NCBI GenBank assembly: GCA_040219555.1 | Contig: JAVJSF010000010.1 | Location: 186,001-250,000, forward strand | Source: JAVJSF01 sp040219555 | GTDB lineage: Bacteria; Actinomycetota; Thermoleophilia; Miltoncostaeales; Miltoncostaeaceae | Direction of reading: 5' to 3' | Length of the DNA stretch: 64,000 nt | In this document: piece by piece, positions 7,454 to 15,507 of the stretch | How positions within the stretch are numbered: the stretch's first letter is position 1 | Layout of the letters: each line of letters opens with the position of its first letter | The notes under the pieces: generated by a model | The model's database searches: none | What the model was told of the DNA's origin: nothing | What the model saw: the letters and a program-made list of their open reading frames with translations, nothing else | Made by a program: the position numbers and the translations under genes

Positions 7454-9594
7454 GCGGGACGCCGGCCGAACGGGTCGGTGAGCTGCGGCGCCTGATCGCG
7501 GCCGCGAACCGCGCGTACTACGTGGACGATGCGCCCACCGTGGACGACAGCGTCTACGACGACTGGATGCGCGAGCTGGAGGCGCTGGAGGCCGAGCACC
7601 CGGAGCTGGCGGCCTCCGACTCGCCCACCCGCACCGTCGGGGCCGCGGTGGGCCAGGCGGTCGCGGTCGGCGACAGCGCGACGGCCGCCGTGGCACCCGG
7701 CCAGCGTTTCCCCACGGTGCGCCACCGCCAGCCCATGCTCTCGCTGGCCAACGCGCGCGGCCCGCAGGAACTGGAGGCCTGGCACCGGCGCCTGGTGGCG
7801 CGCCTGTCCGACGAGGGCCTGGCCGGCCGGCCGCTGCGCTTCGTCGTGGAGCCGAAGATCGACGGCCTCGCGGTGACCCTCACCTACGAGGACGGCGTGT
7901 TCACGCAGGGGGCCACCCGCGGAGACGGCGCGGTGGGCGAGGACGTGACCGCCAACCTGCGCACCATCGCCGGCATCCCGTCCGCGCTGGCGGGCGCCGC
8001 CGGCGCCCGGCCCCCGGCTCTGGTGGAGGTGCGGGGGGAGGTCTACCTGCCGCTTGCGGCCTTCGCGGATCTCAACGAGCGCCGGGCGCGGGCCGGCGAG
8101 CGGACGTTCGTCAACCCGCGCAACTCCGCCGCGGGCAGTCTGCGCCAGCTCGATGTGGCCGAGGTGGCCCGCCGGCCGCTGGCCATCTGGTGCTACGGCT
8201 TCGGCGCGGTGGTGGGGCTGGAGCTCGGGCGCCACTGGGACGCCCTGGGCTGGCTGCGGGAGGCCGGCTTCCCGGTGAGTCCCGAGGTGACGCTGCACGA
8301 GGATCTCGCCGGCGCCGCCGCGGCCTGCGCCGCGTGGGAGGAGCGCCGCGCCGCGGTCGACTTCGACATCGACGGCGCGGTGGTGAAGGTCGACGACTTC
8401 GCGGCGCGGGAGCGCCTGGGCTCGGTCGGGCGGGCACCGCGCTGGGCCATCGCCTACAAGTTCGCCCCCACCACGGCGACGACCCTGCTGAAGGACATCC
8501 CGGTGAACGTCGGCCGCACCGGAGCGGTGGTCCCGTACGCGGTGCTCGACCCCGTGAGCGTGGGAGGGGCCACCGTGACCTTCGCCACCCTCCACAACCA
8601 GGACGACGTGGCGCGCAAGGGGCTCCTGATCGGCGACACGGTGATCGTGCAGCGCGCGGGCGACGTGATCCCGCAGGTGGTGGGCCCCCTCACCGAGGCC
8701 CGCACCGGCGACGAGACCCCGTTCGTGATGCCCACCGCGTGCCCGGCGTGCTCCACGGACCTGGTGCAGCCACCGGACGAGGTGCAGTACCGCTGCCCCA
8801 ACCGCTCCTGCCCGGCCCAGCTGGTGGGCGGCATCGAGCACTTCGCCTCACGCGGCGCGCTGGACATCGAGGGGCTGGGCGAGAAGCGCGTGCAACTCTT
8901 CTACGACCTGGGGCTGGTGCGCACCTTCGCCGACATATACCGCCTCGCCGGTCGGCGGGACGAGGTGCTGGCCATCGAGCGGTTCGGCGAGCGCTCGGTG
9001 GACAACCTGCTGGCGGCCATCGAGGCGTCCAAGGAGCGCCCCTGGGAACGGGTGCTCTACGGCCTCGGCATCCGCCACGTGGGCGAGGTGACCGCCCAGG
9101 CCATCGCGGCGGTGGTGCCCACACTGGACGACCTGCTGGCCGCCGACGCGGAGCGACTTGCCGAGGCCGAGGGCGTGGGACCGGTCGTGGCCGAGTCCGT
9201 GCGCGAGTTCCTGGGCTCGGAGGCCAACATCGCGCTGCTCGAGGACCTGCGGGCGGCGGGTCTGCGGACGGTGTCCGATGCGCCCGCCGCGCCGCGCGAG
9301 GGAGGCCCGCTGGCCGGGCTGAGCGTGGTCATCACCGGTGCCCTCGACGCGTACACGCGCGATGAGGCCAAGCGCGCGGTGGTGGCCGCCGGTGGCAAGG
9401 CCGTGGGCTCGGTGAGCCGCAACACGGCCATGCTGGTGGCGGGCGCCGACCCGGGATCGAAGCTGGCGAAGGCCGAATCGCTGGGCGTCCCCGTGGTGGA
9501 CGGTGACGCCTTCACCGAGATCCTGGCGGGCCGGCGCCCGGTGCCCGGCGCCGCCGAGGGGCAGGAGGACGGAGCGGCCCCCGCGGACGACTAG
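7450..9594 (+). CDS. ligA: NAD-dependent DNA ligase LigA
   Basis: LigA seals nicks during replication and repair using NAD. The protein has 714 residues with the full domain set: domain Ia (AYYVDDAPTVDD), adenylation domain with the catalytic Lys136 in VEPKIDG, OB fold, the four-Cys zinc finger (CPAC...CPNRSCPAQ, about residues 430-455), helix-hairpin-helix repeats and a C-terminal BRCT domain (from about 620). GTG 7450 overlaps the preceding stop by four bases. An Ala/Gly-rich insert (about 66-85) occupies a loop of the adenylation domain. It converges on dacB with a 4-base overlap of stop codons. Confidence 0.97.
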   Translation: MSGTPAERVGELRRLIAAANRAYYVDDAPTVDDSVYDDWMRELEALEAEHPELAASDSPTRTVGAAVGQAVAVGDSATAAVAPGQRFPTVRHRQPMLSLANARGPQELEAWHRRLVARLSDEGLAGRPLRFVVEPKIDGLAVTLTYEDGVFTQGATRGDGAVGEDVTANLRTIAGIPSALAGAAGARPPALVEVRGEVYLPLAAFADLNERRARAGERTFVNPRNSAAGSLRQLDVAEVARRPLAIWCYGFGAVVGLELGRHWDALGWLREAGFPVSPEVTLHEDLAGAAAACAAWEERRAAVDFDIDGAVVKVDDFAARERLGSVGRAPRWAIAYKFAPTTATTLLKDIPVNVGRTGAVVPYAVLDPVSVGGATVTFATLHNQDDVARKGLLIGDTVIVQRAGDVIPQVVGPLTEARTGDETPFVMPTACPACSTDLVQPPDEVQYRCPNRSCPAQLVGGIEHFASRGALDIEGLGEKRVQLFYDLGLVRTFADIYRLAGRRDEVLAIERFGERSVDNLLAAIEASKERPWERVLYGLGIRHVGEVTAQAIAAVVPTLDDLLAADAERLAEAEGVGPVVAESVREFLGSEANIALLEDLRAAGLRTVSDAPAAPREGGPLAGLSVVITGALDAYTRDEAKRAVVAAGGKAVGSVSRNTAMLVAGADPGSKLAKAESLGVPVVDGDAFTEILAGRRPVPGAAEGQEDGAAPADD

Positions 9595-10871
9595 TCCCGG
9601 TCGGGGTCCTCGTGCCCGGCCACCAGCAGCGCAACCACCCGGTCCTGCACGGCGCGTGCCTGACTGGTGCGCTCGGTGTTCATCAGCAGCGAGAACGCAT
9701 AGCGGTGGCCACCCCGGCTGACCGCGCGCCCGCTGAGCCCGCTGGCGCCGTTGATGAAGCCGGTCTTGGCGCGCACGCGGCGCGCCAGAGCTTTGGGGCG
9801 GAAGCGGTTGGCCAGGGTCCCCTGGCCGCCGCGTGGCAGCGAGGAGATCAGCGCCCGGCCCCAGTCCGGATCGGCGTCGGCGGCGGCGATCAGGCGCACC
9901 AGCGCGGTGGGGGTGAGCCGGTTGGCCCGCGACAGGCCCGAGCCGTCCACCAGGCGCTCCCGGCCGGTGAGGATGCCGCGCGCCTCCAGCAGTTGGGCCG
10001 TGCGGTCGGCCCCCGCGGCGCTGGTGCCCTGGCCGAGCCCGTGTACCCCGATGCTCTTCAGCACCATCTCGGCCACGAAGTTGTCGCTGGGGACGTTCAT
10101 CTCGCGTACCACGGCCGGGAGCGGCGCCGAGCGCACTCCGGTCAGCACGCGGACGTTCCTGGGGGTGATCCCGGTGCGGACCCCGCCGCGCTGGGGGATG
10201 TGCACGCCCCGCAGGGCCGCCCTCAGGCGCAGGCCGGCGGTGCGGGCCGGGCTGCGCGACTCGTCCCCGCCCCGACGGTTGCCGGCGTAGCTCTGGTTCA
10301 CCGACAGCGCCCCCAGCGGCTGGGAGTACAGGTGGTAGTGGCTGAGCCAGCGGTCGCCCTCGCGCCGCTCGTCGAACAGGCTCTCGTCGGCTACGACGGG
10401 GCCGCGCACGCGGCGCACGCCGGCGGCCCGCAGCGGGCGCACCAGGTCGCCGAGCGGCGTGGCGGTGTCGGGCAGGTGGCGCGCGGCGTACGCGCGGGTG
10501 GCCAGCAGCGGGTCGCCGGCGCCCATGAGGTAGAGGGGCCCGCGGAGCTCGCCGCCGACGATCCGTGCGCGTGCGGTGGTGGCCAGGCGGGTGGTGTACC
10601 GGTAGTCGGTGCCCATCTGCAGCAGGGCTCCGGCCGCGGTGACCAGCTTCATGTTCGAGGCCGGGATGCGCGGTACGTCCGGCCGCACCGAGGCGACCAC
10701 GACCGGCTCGCCCTCGTCCAGCCGCCAGATCAGGGCGCCTGTGCCCGGGTTGGCGGCGGCGAACCGCTGCAGGGTGGTCTGGGTGGGCCCGGCCTGGGCC
10801 GCGTCGGCCCAGGGACCTGCCGGTGCGCCCGCCGCCGCGAGGAGGGCGGCGAGCGCACCTGCGACCCTCAC
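9591..10871 (-). CDS. dacB: D-alanyl-D-alanine carboxypeptidase/endopeptidase, PBP4 family (S13)
   Basis: DacB trims peptidoglycan peptide side chains outside the membrane. The 426-residue protein has a signal peptide (MRVAGALAALLAAAGAPAG), the SxxK active site Ser72-Lys75 in PASNMK, the SDN motif, and the KTG motif in RAKTGFINGASGL. The start is GTG 10871, which overlaps the stop of the upstream 67-residue gene (GTGA) and immediately begins the signal peptide; the longer upstream frame only reads through that gene in another frame. The two genes are therefore coupled. It ends against ligA. Confidence 0.93.
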   Translation of the reverse strand: MRVAGALAALLAAAGAPAGPWADAAQAGPTQTTLQRFAAANPGTGALIWRLDEGEPVVVASVRPDVPRIPASNMKLVTAAGALLQMGTDYRYTTRLATTARARIVGGELRGPLYLMGAGDPLLATRAYAARHLPDTATPLGDLVRPLRAAGVRRVRGPVVADESLFDERREGDRWLSHYHLYSQPLGALSVNQSYAGNRRGGDESRSPARTAGLRLRAALRGVHIPQRGGVRTGITPRNVRVLTGVRSAPLPAVVREMNVPSDNFVAEMVLKSIGVHGLGQGTSAAGADRTAQLLEARGILTGRERLVDGSGLSRANRLTPTALVRLIAAADADPDWGRALISSLPRGGQGTLANRFRPKALARRVRAKTGFINGASGLSGRAVSRGGHRYAFSLLMNTERTSQARAVQDRVVALLVAGHEDPDRD

Positions 10872-11071
10872 GCCGCGGCGAACCGGCGGGCGTCCTCGTC
10901 GACCATGCCCGGCAGGCGATGGCCGGCCTCGGTGACCGAGCGCACGAACAGGGTCTTGTCGATCCGTCCGTTGTAGACGGGCACCGAGGTCTCCGCGCAC
11001 AGCCTCAGGACCTGCCGTCGGGCCATGCCGCACAGCTCGCCCAGCTCATCGGGGGTGAGGTGATTCGCCAT
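10868..11071 (-). CDS. Small putative helix-turn-helix protein, unknown function
   Basis: The 67-residue protein has a region reading LTPDELGELCGMARRQVLRLCAE that resembles a helix-turn-helix of the MerR/excisionase type, followed by a short strand-like PVYNGRIDKTLFVRSV and a hydrophilic tail. ATG 11071 has a strong GAGGAGG eight bases upstream. Its stop overlaps the dacB start, so it is co-translated with a cell-wall enzyme. Whether it binds DNA is inference; it could instead be a small interaction module. I recognise no named family. Confidence 0.65.
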   Translation of the reverse strand: MANHLTPDELGELCGMARRQVLRLCAETSVPVYNGRIDKTLFVRSVTEAGHRLPGMVDEDARRFAAA

Positions 11072-11288
11072 CGGGTCATCCTCCTCGTCGTGGGTGCGAC
11101 GCACCGATCGGACGCCCGGCGAATGCCGGGGCGGGGATGGGACCGCGGTTCCCTGCGGGCCTCGGCCGCTGCGCCGTGGGCGCAGTAGGAGGGCCGGCGG
11201 GAGAGGTGGCGTTTCATCCCGGCGCGGCGCATTGGGGCTACGCTATCGCGCCGCTCCGGACGGAGCGAACGCCCGCGGGTCGGCGGAC

Positions 11289-12125
11289 CTAGATATCCGT
11301 CCTGCCGCGGGTGATGCGCGCGCGCTGGGGCAGCACCTCAAGCCGGCCACGCGCCGCCATCCATGCCCAGATGGCCAGGAAGCCGACGCTCACCACGAGG
11401 CCTCCGGCCACCGCGTCTGCCCAGTAGTGGTTCGCGGTCGCGACGATGGTGAACAGGACGGCGGCCGGATAGGCCAGCGCGAGCAGGCGCAGCGGCCAGG
11501 AGCGCACCACCGCCAGGCAGACCATCGCGATCATGAACGCGTAGCCGAAGTGCATCGAGGGCACGGCCGCGTGCGGGTTGAACAGGCTCGAGAGCACCCC
11601 GCTCTGAAGGTCGATATCGCTCAGCGAGGAGAGCGTGTCCACGAAGTCGTCTCCCGGCACCAGCCGCGGCGGGGCGACCGGATACAGCGTGTAGACCACC
11701 AGGGCGATGGCGTTGGTCGCCAGGAAGCCGTTGCGCACGTAGGGGTAGATGCGGGGGCGGTGACGGTACAGCCACACGAAGAACACCAGCGTCACGATCC
11801 AGTGTGCCGACATGTAGAAGTAGTTCAGGATCGCGGTGAGCTCGACGTGGTTGATCACCCACTCCTGGATCGTGGCCTCCACGAACAGGCCCGAGCTCTT
11901 CTCCCAGTTGATGATCCTGGACGCGTTCTCGAAGGCGGTGGTGGGCTCGCCCACCACCATCGCCCGCGACAGCTGGTAGATCAGGAGCGCGAGCGCGAAG
12001 ACGCCCACCTCGATGGCCCAGGGACGCTCCGCCCGCAATTCGCCCAGGCGGCCCAGGGGTCCGCGCCGGCCCCCGGGTCGGGTCGTCTGGGCCGCGCGCT
12101 GGGTCTCGGGGGGGCTGCTGGGCAT
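11289..12125 (-). CDS. PAP2-superfamily integral membrane protein
   Basis: The 278-residue protein has about six transmembrane segments and PAP2-type catalytic motifs: PSMHFGYAF and a later ATANHYWADAVAGG carrying the second His and an Asp. This arrangement belongs to the PAP2_3 group, related to inositol phosphorylceramide synthases and lipid phosphate phosphatases. It probably acts on a lipid phosphate at the outer membrane leaflet. The N-terminus is a basic cytoplasmic tail. It stands between dacB and arsJ in the same direction with gaps over 100 bases, so probably has its own promoter. Confidence 0.85.
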   Translation of the reverse strand: MPSSPPETQRAAQTTRPGGRRGPLGRLGELRAERPWAIEVGVFALALLIYQLSRAMVVGEPTTAFENASRIINWEKSSGLFVEATIQEWVINHVELTAILNYFYMSAHWIVTLVFFVWLYRHRPRIYPYVRNGFLATNAIALVVYTLYPVAPPRLVPGDDFVDTLSSLSDIDLQSGVLSSLFNPHAAVPSMHFGYAFMIAMVCLAVVRSWPLRLLALAYPAAVLFTIVATANHYWADAVAGGLVVSVGFLAIWAWMAARGRLEVLPQRARITRGRTDI

Positions 12126-12237
12126 CGCCTCGGTTCAGGTGGACGGTCCGAGGAACGTACCCACCGTCACAGAGGTGTGTCAGGTCGGCGACGCATCGCT
12201 AACCCAGCCTTGACCATGGCGCGTCCGCCGCAGGGCG

Positions 12238-13470
12238 TCAGGCGGCTGCCGGTGAGTCCCCGATCGGGGCCGGGCGGCGCGGGAGGGTCGCCGACACCGC
12301 CGCGGCGGTCATCACCAGGCCGCTGGCCACCAGCAGGCACGCCTCGAGTCCCTGCCACTGGTAGACGAGCCCCGACAGCACCGTGCCGGCCAGTCGCCCG
12401 CCGGCGTTGGCCATGTAGTAGAAGCCGACGTCCATGGCCACCCGGTCGCCGGCGGCGTAGGCCAGGATCAGGTAGCTGTGCACCGCCGAGTTCAGGGCGA
12501 ACACCACCCCGAAGACGATGAGGCCCACCACCAGGACCGCCCCCGCCGGTGCTCCCGCGGCCAGTCCCCCGGCGATGGCGGCCGGCAGCAGCGCCAGGGC
12601 GCCGGCCAGCCACAGGGCGGTGCGCCCATCCGGGTCGTGGCCTCCCACCACGCGCGGCGCGGACGCCTGGACGATCCCGTAGCCGATCACCCATGCGGCG
12701 AGGAAGGCGCCCACCGACCAGAAGCTCCAGCCGAGCACCGCGCGCAGGTAGACCGGGAGCGCCACCACGAACCAGACATCGCGGGAGGCGAACAGCGCCA
12801 CGCGCGCCGCGGCCAGCAGGTTCACCGAGCGGCTCTGGGAGAACATCTGGCGGAAGCGGGCGCCGGCGTCGGGCGCGCTCAGGTCGCCGCGCATCCCCGT
12901 CAGGACCACCGCCAGCCCGGCGCCGACGAGGCCCATCAGCACCAGCAGGCCGCCGCGGAAGCCGATGGTGGCCAGGAGCCCGCCGCCCAGGAAGAAGCCC
13001 ACCCCCTTGAGCGCGTTCTTGGAGCCGGTGAGGATGGCCACCCAGCGGTAGAGGGCCCCCGGGGCGTCCGCGGGCACCACCAGCTTCACCGCGCTCTTGG
13101 CGCTCATCTTCGTGAGGTCCTTGGCGACGCCCGAGAGGGCCTGGGCGGCCATCACCCACGCCACCACCAGCAGGTCCTCGGGGGCGAAGGCCAGCATCGA
13201 GAGCGCGGCCAGTTGGACCGCCAGGCCCATGAACAGCGTCGACTTCAGCCCCAGGCGTGCGGCCAGGTAGCCGCCGACCAGGTTGGTGACGACGCCGAAC
13301 ACCTCGTAGAACAGGAACAGCGAGGCGACCGCGAGCGGGCTGTAGCCCAGCTCGTAGAAGTAGAACAACACCAGGATGCGCAGGGCGCCGTCGGTGACCG
13401 TGTCCGCCCAGTAGGCGGCGGTCACCAGCGCGTAGTTGCGCAGGTCGCCGCGCCGGCCGTCGGTGTCCAC
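12238..13470 (-). CDS. arsJ: ArsJ-type organoarsenical efflux MFS transporter
   Basis: ArsJ exports 1-arseno-3-phosphoglycerate, the unstable product made when GAPDH uses arsenate. The 410-residue, 12-segment protein matches the ArsJ pattern I recall: NYALVTAAYWADTVTDGALR, FLFYEVFGVVTNLVGGYL, SGVAKDLTKMSAKSAVKL, LTGSKNALKGVGFFLGG and ARDVWFVVALPVYL. The GTG 13470 start is preferred because TAGCCT lies seven bases upstream. Longer starts would run through the tRNA-Pro gene. Unusually, neither the partner GAPDH gene nor an ArsR gene is adjacent. A different MFS subfamily is possible but less likely. Confidence 0.85.
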   Translation of the reverse strand: MDTDGRRGDLRNYALVTAAYWADTVTDGALRILVLFYFYELGYSPLAVASLFLFYEVFGVVTNLVGGYLAARLGLKSTLFMGLAVQLAALSMLAFAPEDLLVVAWVMAAQALSGVAKDLTKMSAKSAVKLVVPADAPGALYRWVAILTGSKNALKGVGFFLGGGLLATIGFRGGLLVLMGLVGAGLAVVLTGMRGDLSAPDAGARFRQMFSQSRSVNLLAAARVALFASRDVWFVVALPVYLRAVLGWSFWSVGAFLAAWVIGYGIVQASAPRVVGGHDPDGRTALWLAGALALLPAAIAGGLAAGAPAGAVLVVGLIVFGVVFALNSAVHSYLILAYAAGDRVAMDVGFYYMANAGGRLAGTVLSGLVYQWQGLEACLLVASGLVMTAAAVSATLPRRPAPIGDSPAAA

Positions 13471-13477
13471 GTCCGGG

Positions 13478-13483
13478 AGGCTA
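13478..13483 (-). promoter_or_regulatory. Putative -10 box of arsJ
   Basis: TAGCCT on the minus strand ends seven bases before GTG 13470, with no Shine-Dalgarno between, suggesting a leaderless transcript and supporting that start. Confidence 0.45.
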
Positions 13484-13570
13484 GTGCCGGTCGCGGTTAC
13501 GCCGCGGTTACCGCGACCGCCCAGACGGACGCAGGGGGCACGTGGCCCCCTGCGATCCATGCCGTCTGCA

Positions 13571-13644
13571 TCGGGGTGCCCGGATTTGAACCGGGGACCT
13601 CTCCGTCCCGAACGGAGCGCGCTACCAAGCTGCGCCACACCCCG
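13571..13644 (-). tRNA. tRNA-Pro (anticodon CGG)
   Basis: On the minus strand, acceptor arms CGGGGTG and CACCCCG pair perfectly. The D arm contains AGCTTGGTAGC, the anticodon stem CTCCG/CGGAG encloses loop TTCGGGA (anticodon CGG, reading CCG), and the T arm holds GGTTCAAATC. The 74 bases include discriminator A. The 3' CCA is not encoded, as usual in this phylum. Confidence 0.96.
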
Positions 13645-13689
13645 GCGATCGACGGCCCGCGAACTCTAGCGGACCGGACCGGCACCGTG

Positions 13690-13714
13690 GGCGCCGGGGA
13701 CGGCCCCCGGCGCC
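13690..13714 (-). terminator. GC-rich hairpin after the NifU-domain gene
   Basis: A perfect 10-bp stem (GGCGCCGGGG / CCCCGGCGCC) with a 5-base loop lies ten bases beyond the stop of the minus-strand NifU-domain gene. There is no T-run, as is common for terminators in very GC-rich genomes. Function is inferred. Confidence 0.5.
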
Positions 13715-13724
13715 GGCGGTGCGC

Positions 13725-13958
13725 TCACACCGTGATGACGCCCTCGACCTCCGGGACTGCGCGCCGCAACTCGGCCTCGATCCCCAGCGTCAGGGTGGCC
13801 GTGGACATCGGGCAACCGCCGCAGGAGCCCTGCATCTGCAGGTGCACGAAGCCCTCCTCGTCGAACTCCACCAGCTCCACGTCGCCACCGTCGGCGTGAA
13901 GGGCCGGACGGATCTGGTCGAGGACGTCCTCGATCTGCGAGAGAATCTCTGCCGACAT
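13725..13958 (-). CDS. NifU C-terminal-domain iron-sulfur scaffold protein
   Basis: The 77-residue protein is a stand-alone NifU C-terminal (Nfu) domain with IRPALHADGGDVELV and the cluster-binding CGGCPMS pair near residues 46-49. Nfu proteins carry a 4Fe-4S cluster to target enzymes. ATG 13958 follows GAGGGG. Candidate client enzymes in this window include the Nth endonuclease and the RlmD-like methyltransferase, but that link is only inference. It diverges from the nitrilase-family gene. Confidence 0.93.
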   Translation of the reverse strand: MSAEILSQIEDVLDQIRPALHADGGDVELVEFDEEGFVHLQMQGSCGGCPMSTATLTLGIEAELRRAVPEVEGVITV

Positions 13959-13985
13959 GCCTGCACCCCTCATCGCCCGTATTCG

Positions 13986-14822
13986 TTGACCGATCGTAGC
14001 GCCATCACCGCCGCGGTGGTCCAGCTGACCAGCGGTGCCGATCGCGACGCCAACCTGAGGCGGGCGGAAGAACTGGTGACCCGTGCGTCCCAGGCCGGCG
14101 CGGGGCTGATCGTGCTGCCCGAGCGCTTCGCCCACTTGGACGGGCGGCGCACCCTGGAGGGGGCGGAGGCGCTCGACGGGCCGGCGCTGACCGCCGCAGC
14201 CGGCTGGGCGCGCGAGCACGGCGTCTGGCTGCTGGCGGGCAGCGTCGCGGAGGCGGGGGCAGACGGGGGGCGCGCCCACAACACCAGCGTGCTCATCGGC
14301 CCGGACGGCGGGCAGCGTGCCGTCTACCGCAAGATCCACCTGTTCGACGTGACGGTGGGTGACACCGAGTACCGCGAGTCGCGCTTCACGGCGCCCGGGT
14401 CCGAGGTGGTCTGCGCCGAGCTGGATGGCTGGGTGCTGGGGATGTCGGTCTGTTACGACCTCCGCTTCCCCGAGCTCTACCGGGCCCACGCTCGCGCCGG
14501 CGCCCACCTGCTGGCCGTTCCCGCCGCCTTCACCCAGGCTACGGGGCGCGCCCACTGGGAGGTGCTGCTGCGCGCACGGGCCATCGAGGAGCAGTGTTAT
14601 GTGCTCGCGGCCGGTCAGTTCGGTACGCACGCCGACGGGACGGCCTCCTTCGGCGACTCCATGATCGTCGATCCCTGGGGCGCCGTCATCGCCCGGGTGC
14701 CCGACGGCGAGGGTTTCGCGCTCGCCGAGCTGGATCCCGGCCGCCAGGACGGCGTCCGTCGCCGCCTGCCCGCCCTGACTCACGGTCGGCTCGGCGGTGC
14801 ACCAGTCACACCCTCAGGTTGA
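13986..14822 (+). CDS. Carbon-nitrogen hydrolase (nitrilase superfamily)
   Basis: The 278-residue protein has the nitrilase catalytic triad context: Glu in LIVLPERFA, Lys in VYRKIHLFD, and Cys in GMSVCYDLRFPELYR. The RKIHLFD and CYDLRFPE motifs place it near the Nit1/Nit2-like branch, which includes omega-amidases and deaminated-glutathione amidases. TTG 13986 is chosen since the family's first strand (AAVVQLTSG) follows it; no ribosome binding site is visible. It diverges from the NifU-domain gene with 27 bases between starts. Confidence 0.88.
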   Translation: MTDRSAITAAVVQLTSGADRDANLRRAEELVTRASQAGAGLIVLPERFAHLDGRRTLEGAEALDGPALTAAAGWAREHGVWLLAGSVAEAGADGGRAHNTSVLIGPDGGQRAVYRKIHLFDVTVGDTEYRESRFTAPGSEVVCAELDGWVLGMSVCYDLRFPELYRAHARAGAHLLAVPAAFTQATGRAHWEVLLRARAIEEQCYVLAAGQFGTHADGTASFGDSMIVDPWGAVIARVPDGEGFALAELDPGRQDGVRRRLPALTHGRLGGAPVTPSG

Positions 14823-14830
14823 GACTGAGG
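14812..14830 (+). terminator. Short hairpin at the nitrilase stop codon
   Basis: CCTCAG and CTGAGG pair around a 7-base loop that includes the TGA stop. The stem is only 6 bp and has no T-run, so a terminator role is weak; it could also be an operator next to the TAATGT box that follows. Confidence 0.25.
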
Positions 14831-14836
14831 TAATGT
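14831..14836 (+). promoter_or_regulatory. Putative -10 box for the lipoprotein gene
   Basis: TAATGT lies about 90 bases before the lipoprotein start, in a locally AT-rich patch that stands out here. No well-spaced -35 box was found. Confidence 0.3.
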
Positions 14837-14925
14837 TGATTACGTCGGGTGGCGCTGTAGTTCGCAACGCCACGCCGGCGGACGGGCGGGATCCATCCCG
14901 CCGACCTGGATCCCGGGGAGGGCCG

Positions 14926-15507
14926 ATGACGGGACGGACCATGGCGGCGCTGGTGGCGGCGCTCGCGCTGGGACTCGGCGGGACGGGTTGCGCCGACGAG
15001 GACGCGGCGCAAGCGCCGGTCAGGGACGGTGCGGCGCAGGCGCCCACCGCGCGGGCGGAGAGCGCACCGGCCCCCGTGGACCCGCCCTCGGGCGAGGAGA
15101 TCTGCGCCGCCCTCGCCCCCGAGGCGGTGGAGGAGGCCATCGGCGTGGCCGTCACCAACATCCAGCCCCAGCCCGGACCGCCCGGGTGCTCCTACGTCTA
15201 TGTGGTGGATGGGACCACCTTCAACTCGGTCGTCGCGATCATGCGCCCCGACGAGGATCTGGACGGCAACACCGGCCGGGCAGGGGTGGAGCACGTGCTC
15301 GAGCTGAATCGCGCCTTCTCGGAGGGCGCCCCGGAGAGCGATCTCGACAGCGCCGCCGGCGGCGTGCTGCTGGAGGGCGGCTCGTTGCGCCTGGCCATCG
15401 TCGACCTGGGCGGCCCGGTGATGACGGTCACGGCCTTCAACGACGCCATCGGCGCCGAGGGCGTGCGCCGGCTGACGGACGCCGCCGCGGCGGCGCTGGC
15501 CGCCTAG
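14926..15507 (+). CDS. Putative exported lipoprotein, unknown function
   Basis: The 193-residue product has a lipoprotein signal (MTGRTMAALVAALALGLGGTGC), an Ala/Pro-rich linker to about residue 50, and a compact C-terminal domain beginning PPSGEEICAALAPEAVEEAIG with a paired Cys (ICAAL, PGCSY). The layout recalls actinobacterial DUF3558-type lipoproteins, but I cannot assign it firmly. ATG 14926 follows GGGGAG by five bases. Its stop overlaps that of the convergent nagA gene by four bases. Confidence 0.75.
   Translation: MTGRTMAALVAALALGLGGTGCADEDAAQAPVRDGAAQAPTARAESAPAPVDPPSGEEICAALAPEAVEEAIGVAVTNIQPQPGPPGCSYVYVVDGTTFNSVVAIMRPDEDLDGNTGRAGVEHVLELNRAFSEGAPESDLDSAAGGVLLEGGSLRLAIVDLGGPVMTVTAFNDAIGAEGVRRLTDAAAAALAA

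Noticed and set aside
10872..11033. N-terminal extension of the dacB frame
   Set aside because: It reads the small upstream gene out of frame; GTG 10871 starts a proper signal peptide.
13471..13638. N-terminal extension of the arsJ frame through the tRNA-Pro gene
   Set aside because: The extra residues are a translation of the tRNA gene and its flank; the leaderless -10 box supports the start at 13470.
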